From the NCBI RefSeq assembly GCF_003071065.1, contig NZ_QCXX01000004.1, positions 790,028 to 854,027 on the forward strand: 64,000 bases of DNA, written 5' to 3'. Below the pieces are notes generated by a model. It was not told the origin of the DNA and ran no database searches. It worked only from the letters and a program-made list of their open reading frames with translations. This stretch comes from Sphingobacterium athyrii. Lineage in GTDB: Bacteria; Bacteroidota; Bacteroidia; Sphingobacteriales; Sphingobacteriaceae. Both the position numbers and the translations under genes were made by a program. Shown here one piece after another: positions 53,670 through 62,036 of the stretch. Each line of letters begins with the position of its first letter. Position 1 is the first letter of the stretch.

Positions 53670-54071
53670 ATGACTTTACAAGAACGTATTGATTTATCGG
53701 AAACGCATGTATGTACAACAGTATTTCCTTTTCTGACAAATCATCACGATACCTTATTCGGCGGAAAGGCAATGTCCATTATGGATGAAGTGTCTTTCAT
53801 GGCGGCTACGAGATTCTGCCGCAAAACTTTAGTGACCGTGTCCACCGACCGTATTGATTTCAATAAGGCAATTCCTTCGGGAAGTATTATTGAAGCGATC
53901 GCACGTGTCCAAAACGTCGGACGTACCAGTCTCAAGGTGAAAGTTGAAATATTTTTGGAACACATGTATAAAGAAGGACGCGAACTGGCCATAGAAGGTG
54001 TTTTTACCTTTGTTGCTTTGGATGAAAATAAGCAGCCAATTCCTGTCTTAGAGGGGCTAGATATAGAATGA
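53670..54071 (+). CDS. Acyl-CoA thioesterase, hotdog fold (YciA-like)
   Basis: A 133-aa single hotdog-domain thioesterase. Conserved pieces are PFLTNHHDTLFGGKAMSIMDE with the active-site Asn/His/Asp/Gly and aspartate at the start of the hotdog helix, VTVSTDRIDFNKAIPSGSI and RTSLKVKVEIFLE. Such enzymes hydrolyse acyl-CoAs to free acids and CoA in the cytosol. TACATTTG at 53629-53636 is a possible -7. A bidirectional terminator separates it from the converging DUF779 gene. Confidence 0.9.
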   Translation: MTLQERIDLSETHVCTTVFPFLTNHHDTLFGGKAMSIMDEVSFMAATRFCRKTLVTVSTDRIDFNKAIPSGSIIEAIARVQNVGRTSLKVKVEIFLEHMYKEGRELAIEGVFTFVALDENKQPIPVLEGLDIE

Positions 54072-54119
54072 TCTTCCTAATTTAACTGGGATACTTTTGG
54101 TTGCGATGGCAAAAGATTT

Positions 54120-54149
54120 AAAAACGGGTGGAGTAATCCACCCGTTTTT
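54120..54149. terminator. Bidirectional terminator between thioesterase and DUF779 genes
   Basis: A perfect 13-bp stem (AAAAACGGGTGGA / TCCACCCGTTTTT) with a GTAA loop. It lies between convergent stops and has A/T runs on both sides. Confidence 0.92.
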
Positions 54150-54153
54150 GTGT

Positions 54154-54528
54154 TTATTCACTACGTTTGACCGGACTAAGTTCTTTTAATTCTTCTTCGG
54201 TAAAGAGCCGATAATGTACTTTAAAGGTTTTTCCTAGCGGTGTTTCCAACGAAAAACCACCGGGACCGAAACCTTCCAGCACATCAAGGGTGAAGTGGGC
54301 ATGTTTCCAGTACTCAAACAAATCCCGGTCTACCCAAAACTCATATCCCTCAACCAATCCGATCATGGCATCATTCATCCGCGGAAAATACCCCCCTTTT
54401 TCGAAACATTGAGGTTGAGTGCCCTCACAGCAACCGCCTGCCTGATAAAACATCAATGCACCGTGTTGTGCTTCAAGTGTATGAATGAGCTCCTTGGCTT
54501 TGTCCGTACTATCTATTCTGTTGGTCAT
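54154..54528 (-). CDS. DUF779 family protein
   Basis: A 124-aa cytosolic protein of DUF779, often encoded with aldehyde dehydrogenases. It has a cysteine-rich stretch (YQAGGCCEGTQPQCFEKGG) that could bind a metal, and FTLDVLEGFGPGGFSLETP. It starts 2 bases after the aldehyde dehydrogenase stop, so it is clearly in the same operon. The function is unknown; assistance to the dehydrogenase is the inference from this conserved pairing. Confidence 0.88.
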   Translation of the reverse strand: MTNRIDSTDKAKELIHTLEAQHGALMFYQAGGCCEGTQPQCFEKGGYFPRMNDAMIGLVEGYEFWVDRDLFEYWKHAHFTLDVLEGFGPGGFSLETPLGKTFKVHYRLFTEEELKELSPVKRSE

Positions 54529-54530
54529 TG

Positions 54531-56033
54531 TTAAAAGAACCCTAGTTTTTCCTTGCTGTATGAAATTAACATATTTTTTGCCTGACGATAATGGGCAAGC
54601 ATCATCTTGTGATTTTCTCTACCAATTCCGGATTGTTTGTATCCTCCGAATGGGGCGCCAGCTGGATAAGAGTGATATTGATTAACCCAAACACGGCCTG
54701 CCTGGATGGCGCGTGGAACTTGATAAAGCTGATGTGCATCTCTGGTCCATACACCGGCGCCGAGACCATACATAGTGTCGTTGGCAAGGGCAATAGCCTC
54801 TTGCTCATCTTTGAACGTTGTAACAGCCAGGACCGGACCAAAAATTTCCTCCTGGAAAATACGCATCTTATTATTTCCCTTGAATAGCGTTGGTTTGATG
54901 TAGTAACCTTCTTCAAAACCTGCACCGACATTATTTTCGTCTCCGCCGGTTAGCACTTCGGCTCCTTCTTGTTTACCCAGTGTGATATAAGACATGATTT
55001 TGTCTTTTTGAATTTTGGAAGCTTGGGCGCCCATCATTGTTGTCGGATCCAATGGATCACCAACTTTGATCTGATTGACCCGATCAATGACACGTGCAAT
55101 AAACTTATCGTAGATATCCTCCTGGATCAATAAGCGCGAGGGGCATGTGCATATTTCTCCCTGATTAAGGGCAAATAAAACAGCACCTTCGATCGCTTTG
55201 TCCAAGAATGCATCGTCAGCATCCATGACTGAGCTGAAGAATATGTTTGGGGATTTTCCACCCAATTCCAGTGTTACGGGGATAATATTTTCTGTAGCGT
55301 ATTGCATGACCAACCGGCCCGTTGCGGTGGAACCTGTAAAGGCTGCCTTCGCAACTTTTGGATTTGTTACCAAGGCCCTGCCCAGTTCGGAACCAAAACC
55401 ATTGACAATATTTACCACACCTGCAGGTATCAGGTCGCCAATAATTTCCATGAGGACCAGAATTGATGCCGGTGTACTTTCTGCCGGTTTTAAAACAACG
55501 GTATTTCCGGCAGCAAGAGCTGGGGCAAGTTTCCATACCGCCATTAAAATTGGGAAATTCCATGGAATGATCTGTGCAATAACGCCTATCGGTTCGTGCA
55601 CAATCAAGGAAACGGTATTGCTGTCTAATTCGGTTATTGATCCCTCTTCGGCGCGGATTACTCCCGCAAAGTATCTAAAATGATCAATGGCAAGCGGGAT
55701 ATCTGCATTTAGCGTTTCACGTACCGCTTTTCCGTTATCTATGGTTTCTACTGCGGCAATATATTCCAGATTAGCCTCGATGCGGTCTGCAATTTTGTTG
55801 AGAATAATGCTGCGTTCGGTTGCCGATGTTTTTCCCCAGGTCTCAAAGGCTTTGGATGCCGTGTCAACTGCCAGATCGAGATCTTCTTTCGTTGAATGCG
55901 CGACCTGGGTATATACTTTACCATCCACCGGTGAGATGTTGTCAAAATATTTTCCCTGGATCGGGGCAACAAATTTGCCGCCAATGTAATTGTCGTATCG
56001 TTCTTTGAACGATGGTCTTTGAATTGCGCTCAT
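54531..56033 (-). CDS. NAD(P)-dependent aldehyde dehydrogenase (AldB/ExaC-like)
   Basis: A 500-aa ALDH-superfamily enzyme oxidising an aldehyde to its acid. Rossmann and catalytic motifs are complete: IIPWNFPILMAVWKLAPALA, FTGSTATGR at about 232-240, the general base E256 in TLELGGKSP, and the nucleophile C295 in NQGEICTCPSR, a form shared with acetaldehyde/chloroacetaldehyde dehydrogenases such as AldB and ExaC. It is co-transcribed with DUF779. An AraC-family regulator lies divergently upstream with a repeated 11-bp site between them, suggesting induction by an aldehyde or alcohol. Confidence 0.94.
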   Translation of the reverse strand: MSAIQRPSFKERYDNYIGGKFVAPIQGKYFDNISPVDGKVYTQVAHSTKEDLDLAVDTASKAFETWGKTSATERSIILNKIADRIEANLEYIAAVETIDNGKAVRETLNADIPLAIDHFRYFAGVIRAEEGSITELDSNTVSLIVHEPIGVIAQIIPWNFPILMAVWKLAPALAAGNTVVLKPAESTPASILVLMEIIGDLIPAGVVNIVNGFGSELGRALVTNPKVAKAAFTGSTATGRLVMQYATENIIPVTLELGGKSPNIFFSSVMDADDAFLDKAIEGAVLFALNQGEICTCPSRLLIQEDIYDKFIARVIDRVNQIKVGDPLDPTTMMGAQASKIQKDKIMSYITLGKQEGAEVLTGGDENNVGAGFEEGYYIKPTLFKGNNKMRIFQEEIFGPVLAVTTFKDEQEAIALANDTMYGLGAGVWTRDAHQLYQVPRAIQAGRVWVNQYHSYPAGAPFGGYKQSGIGRENHKMMLAHYRQAKNMLISYSKEKLGFF

Positions 56034-56069
56034 ATGATTTATTATTACTTATTTTTAATCCCTTCTTAT

Positions 56070-56149
56070 CAAAGTTAGCCAGCAATTATTCAATACCGTA
56101 GCATTATTGAAGCAAAGCATAGCAGCATCGTTGCAGTAAAAGCATAGCA
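56070..56149. promoter_or_regulatory. Aldehyde dehydrogenase promoter and candidate AraC-type operator
   Basis: Minus-strand TAACTTTG (56070-56077) is a -7 match 37 bases before the dehydrogenase ATG. Upstream of it, AAAGCATAGCA occurs twice as an exact direct repeat at 56114-56124 and 56139-56149, a 25-base period. AraC-family proteins commonly bind paired direct repeats upstream of the promoter they activate. Confidence 0.5.
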
Positions 56150-56233
56150 TATTATTCCAAGATACCCCGAAACAAATGCTTGATTTTTTTTGTTATATTT
56201 GATTGATTACCAATTATATTTAGTTGATGCGAT

Positions 56234-57145
56234 ATGAAGGATAGGACACTGATTCATACATTGCCATTTTCTCAGGGAAGAGAACTCAGTACGCTGGTGG
56301 AAAACCGCCGCGCATTTACATTGGATAGCCTGGAACTGAATATATATGAGACATATCGTGTGTCTGAATATGTACCCCTGCGGTTTGATGACCTGGTCAT
56401 GATCAATATGATTCAAGGGAAGAAAATTATGCACCTGGATCATATGAAAGCTTTTGACTATCTACCCGGACAGATGATCGTATTGCCATCCATGGTCGGT
56501 ATGCATATTGATTTTCCGGAAGCTACACTGGAGCAGCCTACACAGTGTTCGGCGCTCACTATCCGGAAAGAGAAAATAGAAGCAGTATTGGATTATTTAA
56601 ATGAATTTTATCCAAAGGAACAGTTGGACCGCTGGCATATTGATCCGGAACTTTTTCATCTTTATAATTCCAACGAACTGGCCGAATTGGTTAATAAATT
56701 ATTTCAGATTATTATAAGCGAAAATCCGCTTAAAGATGTTTTGGCAGATCTTACGTTTAAGGAGCTTACGATTCGATTGCTGCAGTCGCAGTCTCTTATG
56801 GCGTTGAAGGTGGGGAAATCGCCTAATAAGGTACTTGTTCATTTACAGGAATTTATCCGTAGGAATATTACCGAGAAGATATCGATAGAACTATTGGAGA
56901 AGGCCGCGCACATGAGCAAGGCCAGTTTGACCAGGATGTTCAATCGGGAACTTGGGCTTAGCCCAATGGAATATGTGATTCAGCAGCGTATTCATAAAGC
57001 TAAGCAGTTGTTGCTCTTGACCCGTAATGTTAAGGAGTCCTGTTTTGGGGCAGGATTCAATGATGTCAATTATTTTGTCCGGCTGTTTAAAAATAGGGTA
57101 GGCATCACGCCAGGAGCATTTGTCCTGACGCAATGGCAAAGTTAG
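56234..57145 (+). CDS. AraC-family transcriptional regulator
   Basis: A 303-aa regulator. The N-terminal ~170 residues form a cupin-like sensor domain (RRAFTLDSLELNIYETYR, LPSMVGMHIDFPEATLEQP), and the C-terminal ~95 residues are the double helix-turn-helix: ISIELLEKAAHMSKASLTRMF and a second half with the signature SCFGAGFNDVNYFVRLFKNRVGITP. The dehydrogenase-DUF779 operon is divergent and shares the intergenic region with the paired repeat, so that operon is the likely target. Its 3' end overlaps smpB by 4 bases on the other strand. Confidence 0.92.
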   Translation: MKDRTLIHTLPFSQGRELSTLVENRRAFTLDSLELNIYETYRVSEYVPLRFDDLVMINMIQGKKIMHLDHMKAFDYLPGQMIVLPSMVGMHIDFPEATLEQPTQCSALTIRKEKIEAVLDYLNEFYPKEQLDRWHIDPELFHLYNSNELAELVNKLFQIIISENPLKDVLADLTFKELTIRLLQSQSLMALKVGKSPNKVLVHLQEFIRRNITEKISIELLEKAAHMSKASLTRMFNRELGLSPMEYVIQQRIHKAKQLLLLTRNVKESCFGAGFNDVNYFVRLFKNRVGITPGAFVLTQWQS

Positions 57146-57597
57146 AATTTCATAACGCGATCAAGCTCACGTTTGACATCTCTTTCCTTTATATTTTCCC
57201 GTTTATCGAAGTCTTTTTTACCTTGTGCAAGGGCAATTTCAACTTTTGCAAAACCACGTGAGCTGATAAATATGCGCAATGGAACAATTGTAAAACCCCG
57301 TTCTTCACCTTTTTCTTTTAGTTTCTTAAGTTCTTTTTTTGTCAGCAGAAGCTGGCGGTCGCGTTTTGCTTCATGGTTGTAAAATGAACCCATGGAATAT
57401 TCGGCAATATGCATGTTACGAATGTAAAGCCCATCTTCGAAGAAACTGCAGAAACTATCGTTAATATTTGCTTTTCCCTCCCGTATTGATTTTATTTCTG
57501 TGCCTAAAAGTCGAATTCCAGCAACGTATCTGTCCAGTAGATGATACTCAAAAGAAGCTTTTTTATTTTTTATATTGATATCTGAAGATAAAGCCAT
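57142..57597 (-). CDS. smpB: SsrA-binding protein
   Basis: A 151-aa SmpB, which delivers tmRNA to stalled ribosomes. Family motifs are NKKASFEYHLLDRYVAGIRLLGTEIKSIR (seen as FEYHLLDRYVAGI and LLGTEIKSIREGKANI), SFCSFFEDGLYIRNMHIAEY, and the basic tail KKDFDKRENIKERDVKRELDR. No tmRNA gene is found in the window. A minus-strand TATATTTG at 57681-57688 is a possible -7, leaving a leader of about 75 nt. Confidence 0.97.
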   Translation of the reverse strand: MALSSDINIKNKKASFEYHLLDRYVAGIRLLGTEIKSIREGKANINDSFCSFFEDGLYIRNMHIAEYSMGSFYNHEAKRDRQLLLTKKELKKLKEKGEERGFTIVPLRIFISSRGFAKVEIALAQGKKDFDKRENIKERDVKRELDRVMKF

Positions 57598-58008
57598 ATA
57601 TTGTTGTATATTAGTAAGTCTATACCATTGCTAGTGCAATGAACCTAAATGTAACTAATTATAGGATAATTTAAAGTTCGCAAATATAATTATTAAAATT
57701 GTCTTATTTTATAGTAGAATTGTGTGGGGAAGATGTTAGGGGAGTATTAAAATAAAATTAACTGTTTTGGGCGGTGTGTTAAAAATATGACTAAATTTAA
57801 GTGAAAGTCAGATTATGTTTTCGTATGTTTGCAACGTTTTTTGGAATTATTGTGAATATAGACAACGTAGAATTTCAACTTACATTGTGGATAGAGCAGA
57901 TTTTTATTCGAAGACAGAGTTTTTTATATAAAAGTCCAATTCGAGAATTTTGTTTGTTACAATAACATCTAAAAGTTAGAAATAGTTTTAGAAATACCTT
58001 TTTATCGC
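57598..58008. other. Divergent intergenic region (411 bp) upstream of the sphingolipid operon
   Basis: It is very AT-rich and non-coding. It holds a possible smpB -7 (TATATTTG, minus, 57681-57688) and a possible operon -7 (TATGTTTG, plus, 57824-57831) about 178 bases before the serine palmitoyltransferase ATG, which would give an unusually long leader. No standard hairpin or riboswitch was recognised in that leader. Confidence 0.5.
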
Positions 58009-59208
58009 ATGAGTAAAGGAAAGTTAGGCGAAAAAATATCGCAATTTAAGATTGTAGAGGAGTTAAAAGCTAAAGGCTTATATGCCTATTTTAGGCCTAT
58101 TCAATCAAAACAAGATACCGAGGTAAAAATCGATGGTAGACGTGTATTGATGTTCGGCTCTAACTCTTATTTAGGGTTAACGACTGATATACGTATTATA
58201 AAAGCAGCGCAAGATGCTTTGGAGAAGTATGGTACTGGATGTGCTGGATCGCGTTTCTTAAACGGTACCTTGGATATTCACGTAGAACTGGAAGAAAAAC
58301 TATCTGCTTATGTAGGTAAAGAGGCCGCGATTCTGTTTAGCACAGGATTCCAATCCAATCTTGGTCCTTTGTCTTGTCTGATGGGACGTAACGATTATAT
58401 TTTGCTGGATGAACGTGATCACGCATCTATTATTGATGGAAGCCGTTTATCATTTGCGAAAGTGATCAAATACGGTCACAACAATATGGACGATCTGCGC
58501 GCTAAATTATCGAGATTGCCTGAAGAAAGTGCAAAACTAATTTGTACGGACGGTATCTTTAGTATGGAAGGTGATATTGTTAACTTACCGGAACTTACTA
58601 CGATAGCCAATGAGTTTGATGCTGCCGTTATGGTGGACGATGCACATAGCTTGGGTGTTATTGGACATAAAGGCGCTGGTACAGCGTCGCATTTTGGGCT
58701 TAATGACGATGTAGATTTGATCATGGGTACGTTTAGTAAATCATTAGCTTCTTTAGGTGGATTCGTAGCGGGCGATGCTGATGTGATTGATTTCTTGAAA
58801 CACAATGCACGTTCAGTGATGTTTAGTGCGTCAATGACGCCAGCTTCTGTTGCTTCTACATTGAAAGCGTTGGAGATTATTCAAAATGAACCTGAACACA
58901 TTGAAAAATTATGGAAAAATACGGATTACGCCAAAGCGCAATTATTAGATCATGGTTTTGATCTAGGCGCTACGGAAAGTCCTATTTTGCCAATATTTAT
59001 TCGTAGCAATGAAAAAACCTTCTGGGTGACTAAAATGCTCCAAGATGATGGTGTATTTGTTAACCCGGTTGTTTCTCCGGCGGTTCCTGCGGAGGAGTCT
59101 TTGATTCGTTTTTCATTGATGGCGACACATACTTATGACCAAATCGATGAAGCAATTGAGAAGATGGTTAAAGTATTCAAACAAGCTGAAGTTGAAACAT
59201 TAATATAA
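58009..59208 (+). CDS. spt: Serine palmitoyltransferase
   Basis: A 399-aa soluble PLP enzyme of the alpha-oxoamine synthase family that condenses L-serine with palmitoyl-CoA to 3-ketodihydrosphingosine, the first step of sphingolipid synthesis. The PLP lysine is K244 in GTFSKSLASLGG, PLP stacks on H138 (DERDHASIIDGS), and D210/H213 lie in MVDDAHSLG. Length and numbering match what I recall for the Sphingobacterium multivorum enzyme, unlike the 8-amino-7-oxononanoate synthase BioF, its closest relative; no other biotin gene is nearby. The next four genes continue the lipid pathway. It starts the operon, with 13 bases to the next gene. Confidence 0.93.
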   Translation: MSKGKLGEKISQFKIVEELKAKGLYAYFRPIQSKQDTEVKIDGRRVLMFGSNSYLGLTTDIRIIKAAQDALEKYGTGCAGSRFLNGTLDIHVELEEKLSAYVGKEAAILFSTGFQSNLGPLSCLMGRNDYILLDERDHASIIDGSRLSFAKVIKYGHNNMDDLRAKLSRLPEESAKLICTDGIFSMEGDIVNLPELTTIANEFDAAVMVDDAHSLGVIGHKGAGTASHFGLNDDVDLIMGTFSKSLASLGGFVAGDADVIDFLKHNARSVMFSASMTPASVASTLKALEIIQNEPEHIEKLWKNTDYAKAQLLDHGFDLGATESPILPIFIRSNEKTFWVTKMLQDDGVFVNPVVSPAVPAEESLIRFSLMATHTYDQIDEAIEKMVKVFKQAEVETLI

Positions 59209-59221
59209 AATCTAATCGTAT

Positions 59222-60343
59222 ATGATTCAGATTGTACCCGTTGAAACAAAGAAACAAAAACGGCTGTTTATAGATTTCCCTCATAGCCTCTATGCGGGAA
59301 ATCCTAATTATGTACCGGCCTTATTTCTTGAACAAAACGATTTGCTTTCCCCTGACAAGCATCCCTTTTACAAACATTCCCAAGCACAACCCTTTCTAGC
59401 TTTTCGTAATGATGAGATCGTTGGCCGAATCTGCGCGATTTGGAACAACAACCACAACGCCTTTAATCATGTCAATGAAGGGCAATGGGGTTTTTTTGAT
59501 TGCATCGATGATCAGGAGGTGGCTAATGCTTTGTTTGAAACTGCTGAAAAATGGGTGAAAGCTAAAGGTGGAGATACCATCGTCGGCCCTATCAATTTGT
59601 CAACCAATGATACGGTAGGGCTTTTGGTTGAGGGCTTTGATAGACCACCAGTGGCGATGATGCCCTACAATTCACCCTATTACATGGATTTGATTACCAA
59701 TGCCGGTTATGGACAGAAGGTAGATCTTAGGGCGTATCTGGTCATGGAGCAAACTGCCGATAAGCGCTCTGTAAAGCTTTTGGATAAGTTGGAGGAACGT
59801 TTAAAAAGATCAGGAATTACATTGCGCCAATTTAATGTTAAGGATTTTAAAAACGAAGCTGCCAAGGTTCGTGATATCTATAATAGAGCTTGGGATAAAA
59901 ATTCAGGATTCGTTCCGATGACGGAAGATGAATTTAACTATACAGCTAAAGATCTGAAGATGATCCTCGATCCACGTTTTGCCATTGTGGCCGAAAAAGA
60001 CGGAGAGCTCGTTGGTTTTGGCTTAGGTATCCCCGATATCAATCAAATTCTTATCAAAGTGAAGAAAGGCCGTTTACTTCCTACGGGTATTTTTAAGTTG
60101 TTGTTCGGAAAGAAAAAAATCAATTTGCTACGGGTATTGATGTTGGGTGTATTGGAAGATTATCGCAAGCTTGGTATTGAAGCTTGTTTGTACGGCCGAA
60201 TTATTAGAGAATCAAAAGATTCTAATATAAAAGGGGCTGAATGTTCGTGGATGTTGGAGCATAATTATATGATGAACCATGCCATTGAACAAATGAATGG
60301 AGAATTGTACAAACGGTATCGTTTGTATCAAAAATCATTATGA
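59222..60343 (+). CDS. GNAT-fold acyltransferase, candidate bacterial ceramide synthase
   Basis: A 373-aa protein with a GNAT-like acyltransferase fold in the C-terminal half (DGELVGFGLGIPDINQILIK, then LGVLEDYRKLGIEACLYGRII with the acyl-CoA-binding loop) and an N-terminal half with FIDFPHSLYAGNPNYVPAL and DTIVGPINLSTNDTVGLLV. Bacterial ceramide synthase of Caulobacter is reported to be a GNAT-superfamily protein that acylates 3-ketodihydrosphingosine. The position directly between serine palmitoyltransferase and a reductase makes this assignment likely but unproven. Its stop overlaps the next start by 4 bases (ATGA). Confidence 0.75.
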   Translation: MIQIVPVETKKQKRLFIDFPHSLYAGNPNYVPALFLEQNDLLSPDKHPFYKHSQAQPFLAFRNDEIVGRICAIWNNNHNAFNHVNEGQWGFFDCIDDQEVANALFETAEKWVKAKGGDTIVGPINLSTNDTVGLLVEGFDRPPVAMMPYNSPYYMDLITNAGYGQKVDLRAYLVMEQTADKRSVKLLDKLEERLKRSGITLRQFNVKDFKNEAAKVRDIYNRAWDKNSGFVPMTEDEFNYTAKDLKMILDPRFAIVAEKDGELVGFGLGIPDINQILIKVKKGRLLPTGIFKLLFGKKKINLLRVLMLGVLEDYRKLGIEACLYGRIIRESKDSNIKGAECSWMLEHNYMMNHAIEQMNGELYKRYRLYQKSL

Positions 60344-61332
60344 TAGAAAAAATATTAATCACTGGAGCGAGTGGTTTTGTGGGTTATCATTTGACAAGGG
60401 CGGCGAAGGAAGCCGGAATGGAAGTTCATGCTGCCGTTAGAAAGTCGAGTGACGTTTCAGAAATTCGTTCTGTTGTGGATAAATTTGTTTATCCTGATTT
60501 CACTGATGAAGCTTCCATCAAAGCTTTATTGGAATCGGAAAACTATACCTATGTCGTACATGCAGCGGCAATGACGCGTGCCAAACGCGAAGAAGATTTA
60601 GAACAGGTCAATGTTGGTTATACCAAAAACTTGGCGTCGGCCTGTTTTTCATTGGAAAACCCAATCCGCAGATTTGTATTTGTAAGTAGTCTTGCAGCCA
60701 TAGGACCTGTTCCTTATGCATCCAATTTAATTGATGAATGTAATCCCTACTGCCCAGTGACAGCTTATGGTCGAAGCAAAAGCAAGGCGGAACTCGCATT
60801 GAGTGAGTTTGAGGGACAACCGGTGACAATTTTACGGCCTACAGCAGTATATGGTCCCAGAGAGAAAGATATTTTTATTCTTTTCAAGACAATGAACGGT
60901 GGAATGGATGCCTATGTCGGAAGATCTCCTCAAAAGCTAAGCTTTATTTATGTGACGGATCTAGTTCAAGCGATTTTAAACGCTTGCCGTTTTGATCAAG
61001 GAGGGAAAAGAGTATACAATCTGAGTGATGGTCAGGTCTATGATAGATATGAAATGGCCAAAATTTTTAAAGAGTTCACGCAGAAGAAAATGATCCGGAT
61101 GCATATTCCCTTGGGGATTGTCAAAGCAGTGGCTGTAATCTTTGAACGTGTATATAAAAATTCAAAAACAATACCTGTACTATATCCAGAGCGACTGAAT
61201 GAACTTACAGCAGAAAATTGGGGCTGTGATATTTCATTGGCTCAAAGCCAAATACAATACCAACCTAAATATAATTTGAAAGCGGGCTTAGAGGAGGCAC
61301 TGGCTTGGTATAAAGAAAATAAATGGTTATAA
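60340..61332 (+). CDS. NAD-dependent epimerase/dehydratase-family reductase, candidate ceramide reductase
   Basis: A 330-aa extended short-chain dehydrogenase. The nucleotide loop is GASGFVGYHL at residues 8-17, the catalytic YxxxK is AYGRSKSKAE, and FVFVSSLAAIGPV gives the catalytic serine strand; VYNLSDGQVYDR is a typical C-terminal piece. In bacterial sphingolipid synthesis an enzyme of this family (CerR) reduces 3-oxo-ceramide to dihydroceramide after acylation. Its overlap with the acyltransferase gene and its place downstream of spt support that role. Confidence 0.78.
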   Translation: MIEKILITGASGFVGYHLTRAAKEAGMEVHAAVRKSSDVSEIRSVVDKFVYPDFTDEASIKALLESENYTYVVHAAAMTRAKREEDLEQVNVGYTKNLASACFSLENPIRRFVFVSSLAAIGPVPYASNLIDECNPYCPVTAYGRSKSKAELALSEFEGQPVTILRPTAVYGPREKDIFILFKTMNGGMDAYVGRSPQKLSFIYVTDLVQAILNACRFDQGGKRVYNLSDGQVYDRYEMAKIFKEFTQKKMIRMHIPLGIVKAVAVIFERVYKNSKTIPVLYPERLNELTAENWGCDISLAQSQIQYQPKYNLKAGLEEALAWYKENKWL

Positions 61333-61341
61333 TCACAGATA

Positions 61342-62034
61342 ATGAGTGAGTTTAAAATAAATAAAAAGCTTTTTCAAGATCGAAAAAGAACAAATATCCT
61401 GAGTGAACCCGAACAAAAGTTGATTACATACCTCGTGCCGAGGGTTCCGAATTGGATTACTTCTGATGGCCTTACGGCGATCGGTTTTTTGGGATCCCTG
61501 ATGGTTTTAGGGAGTTTTTTACTAGCAGAATATGTTGATATCCGTTATTTACTTTTAGGTATTCCTGGTTTTTTTGTACAATGGTTTGGTGATTCATTGG
61601 ATGGACGTATTGCATTTTATCGGAATAAATCACGCCGTTGGTATGGATTTGCACTCGATATTGTAATGGATTGGATCAGTACGGTATTTATCGGATTGGG
61701 ATATGTACTCTATACGACAGGTGATTTTAAATATCTCGGCTTTACGTTGGTCTCCTTATATGGATGGGCGATGATTATATCCCAACTTCGGTATAGAATT
61801 ACTGATAAGTATACCATAGATGCCGGAATCTTGGGGCCGACAGAAATACGTGTGATTATTTCCTTGGTGATGTTATTGGAGGTATTGATGCCCGGTTCCA
61901 TTAATTGGTGTGTATTTGTGATTTGCTTGTTGCTTTTTATTATTAATGCAAATGATACACGTCTGTTGTTAAAATTGGGGGATGCGAAGGATAAGGAAGA
62001 TAAACTGAAAAAACAACAAGAGGAGGCGGGCTAA
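61342..62034 (+). CDS. CDP-alcohol phosphotransferase-family membrane enzyme with altered motif
   Basis: A 230-aa protein with about six transmembrane helices and the CDP-alcohol phosphotransferase signature at residues about 86-113: D-x2-D-G-x2-A-(F)-x9-G-x3-D-x3-D. All acidic metal ligands and glycines are present, but the arginine that normally follows the alanine is phenylalanine (DGRIAFYRNKSRRW). The family transfers a phospho-alcohol from a CDP-linked donor to a lipid or polyol. In this operon it could add a phosphorylated head group to ceramide, or make a phosphoinositol-type precursor. The basic C-terminal tail ends 2 bases before gtrA. Confidence 0.8.
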   Translation: MSEFKINKKLFQDRKRTNILSEPEQKLITYLVPRVPNWITSDGLTAIGFLGSLMVLGSFLLAEYVDIRYLLLGIPGFFVQWFGDSLDGRIAFYRNKSRRWYGFALDIVMDWISTVFIGLGYVLYTTGDFKYLGFTLVSLYGWAMIISQLRYRITDKYTIDAGILGPTEIRVIISLVMLLEVLMPGSINWCVFVICLLLFIINANDTRLLLKLGDAKDKEDKLKKQQEEAG

Positions 62035-62036
62035 AT

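Noticed and set aside
55198..55683. 161-codon plus-strand ORF inside the aldehyde dehydrogenase gene
   Set aside because: The dehydrogenase frame on the other strand is complete with all catalytic motifs; the antisense product has no recognisable features.
58009..59208. BioF (8-amino-7-oxononanoate synthase) as the identity of the PLP enzyme
   Set aside because: BioF is a close relative, but length, residue numbering and the downstream lipid genes fit serine palmitoyltransferase, and no biotin gene is adjacent.
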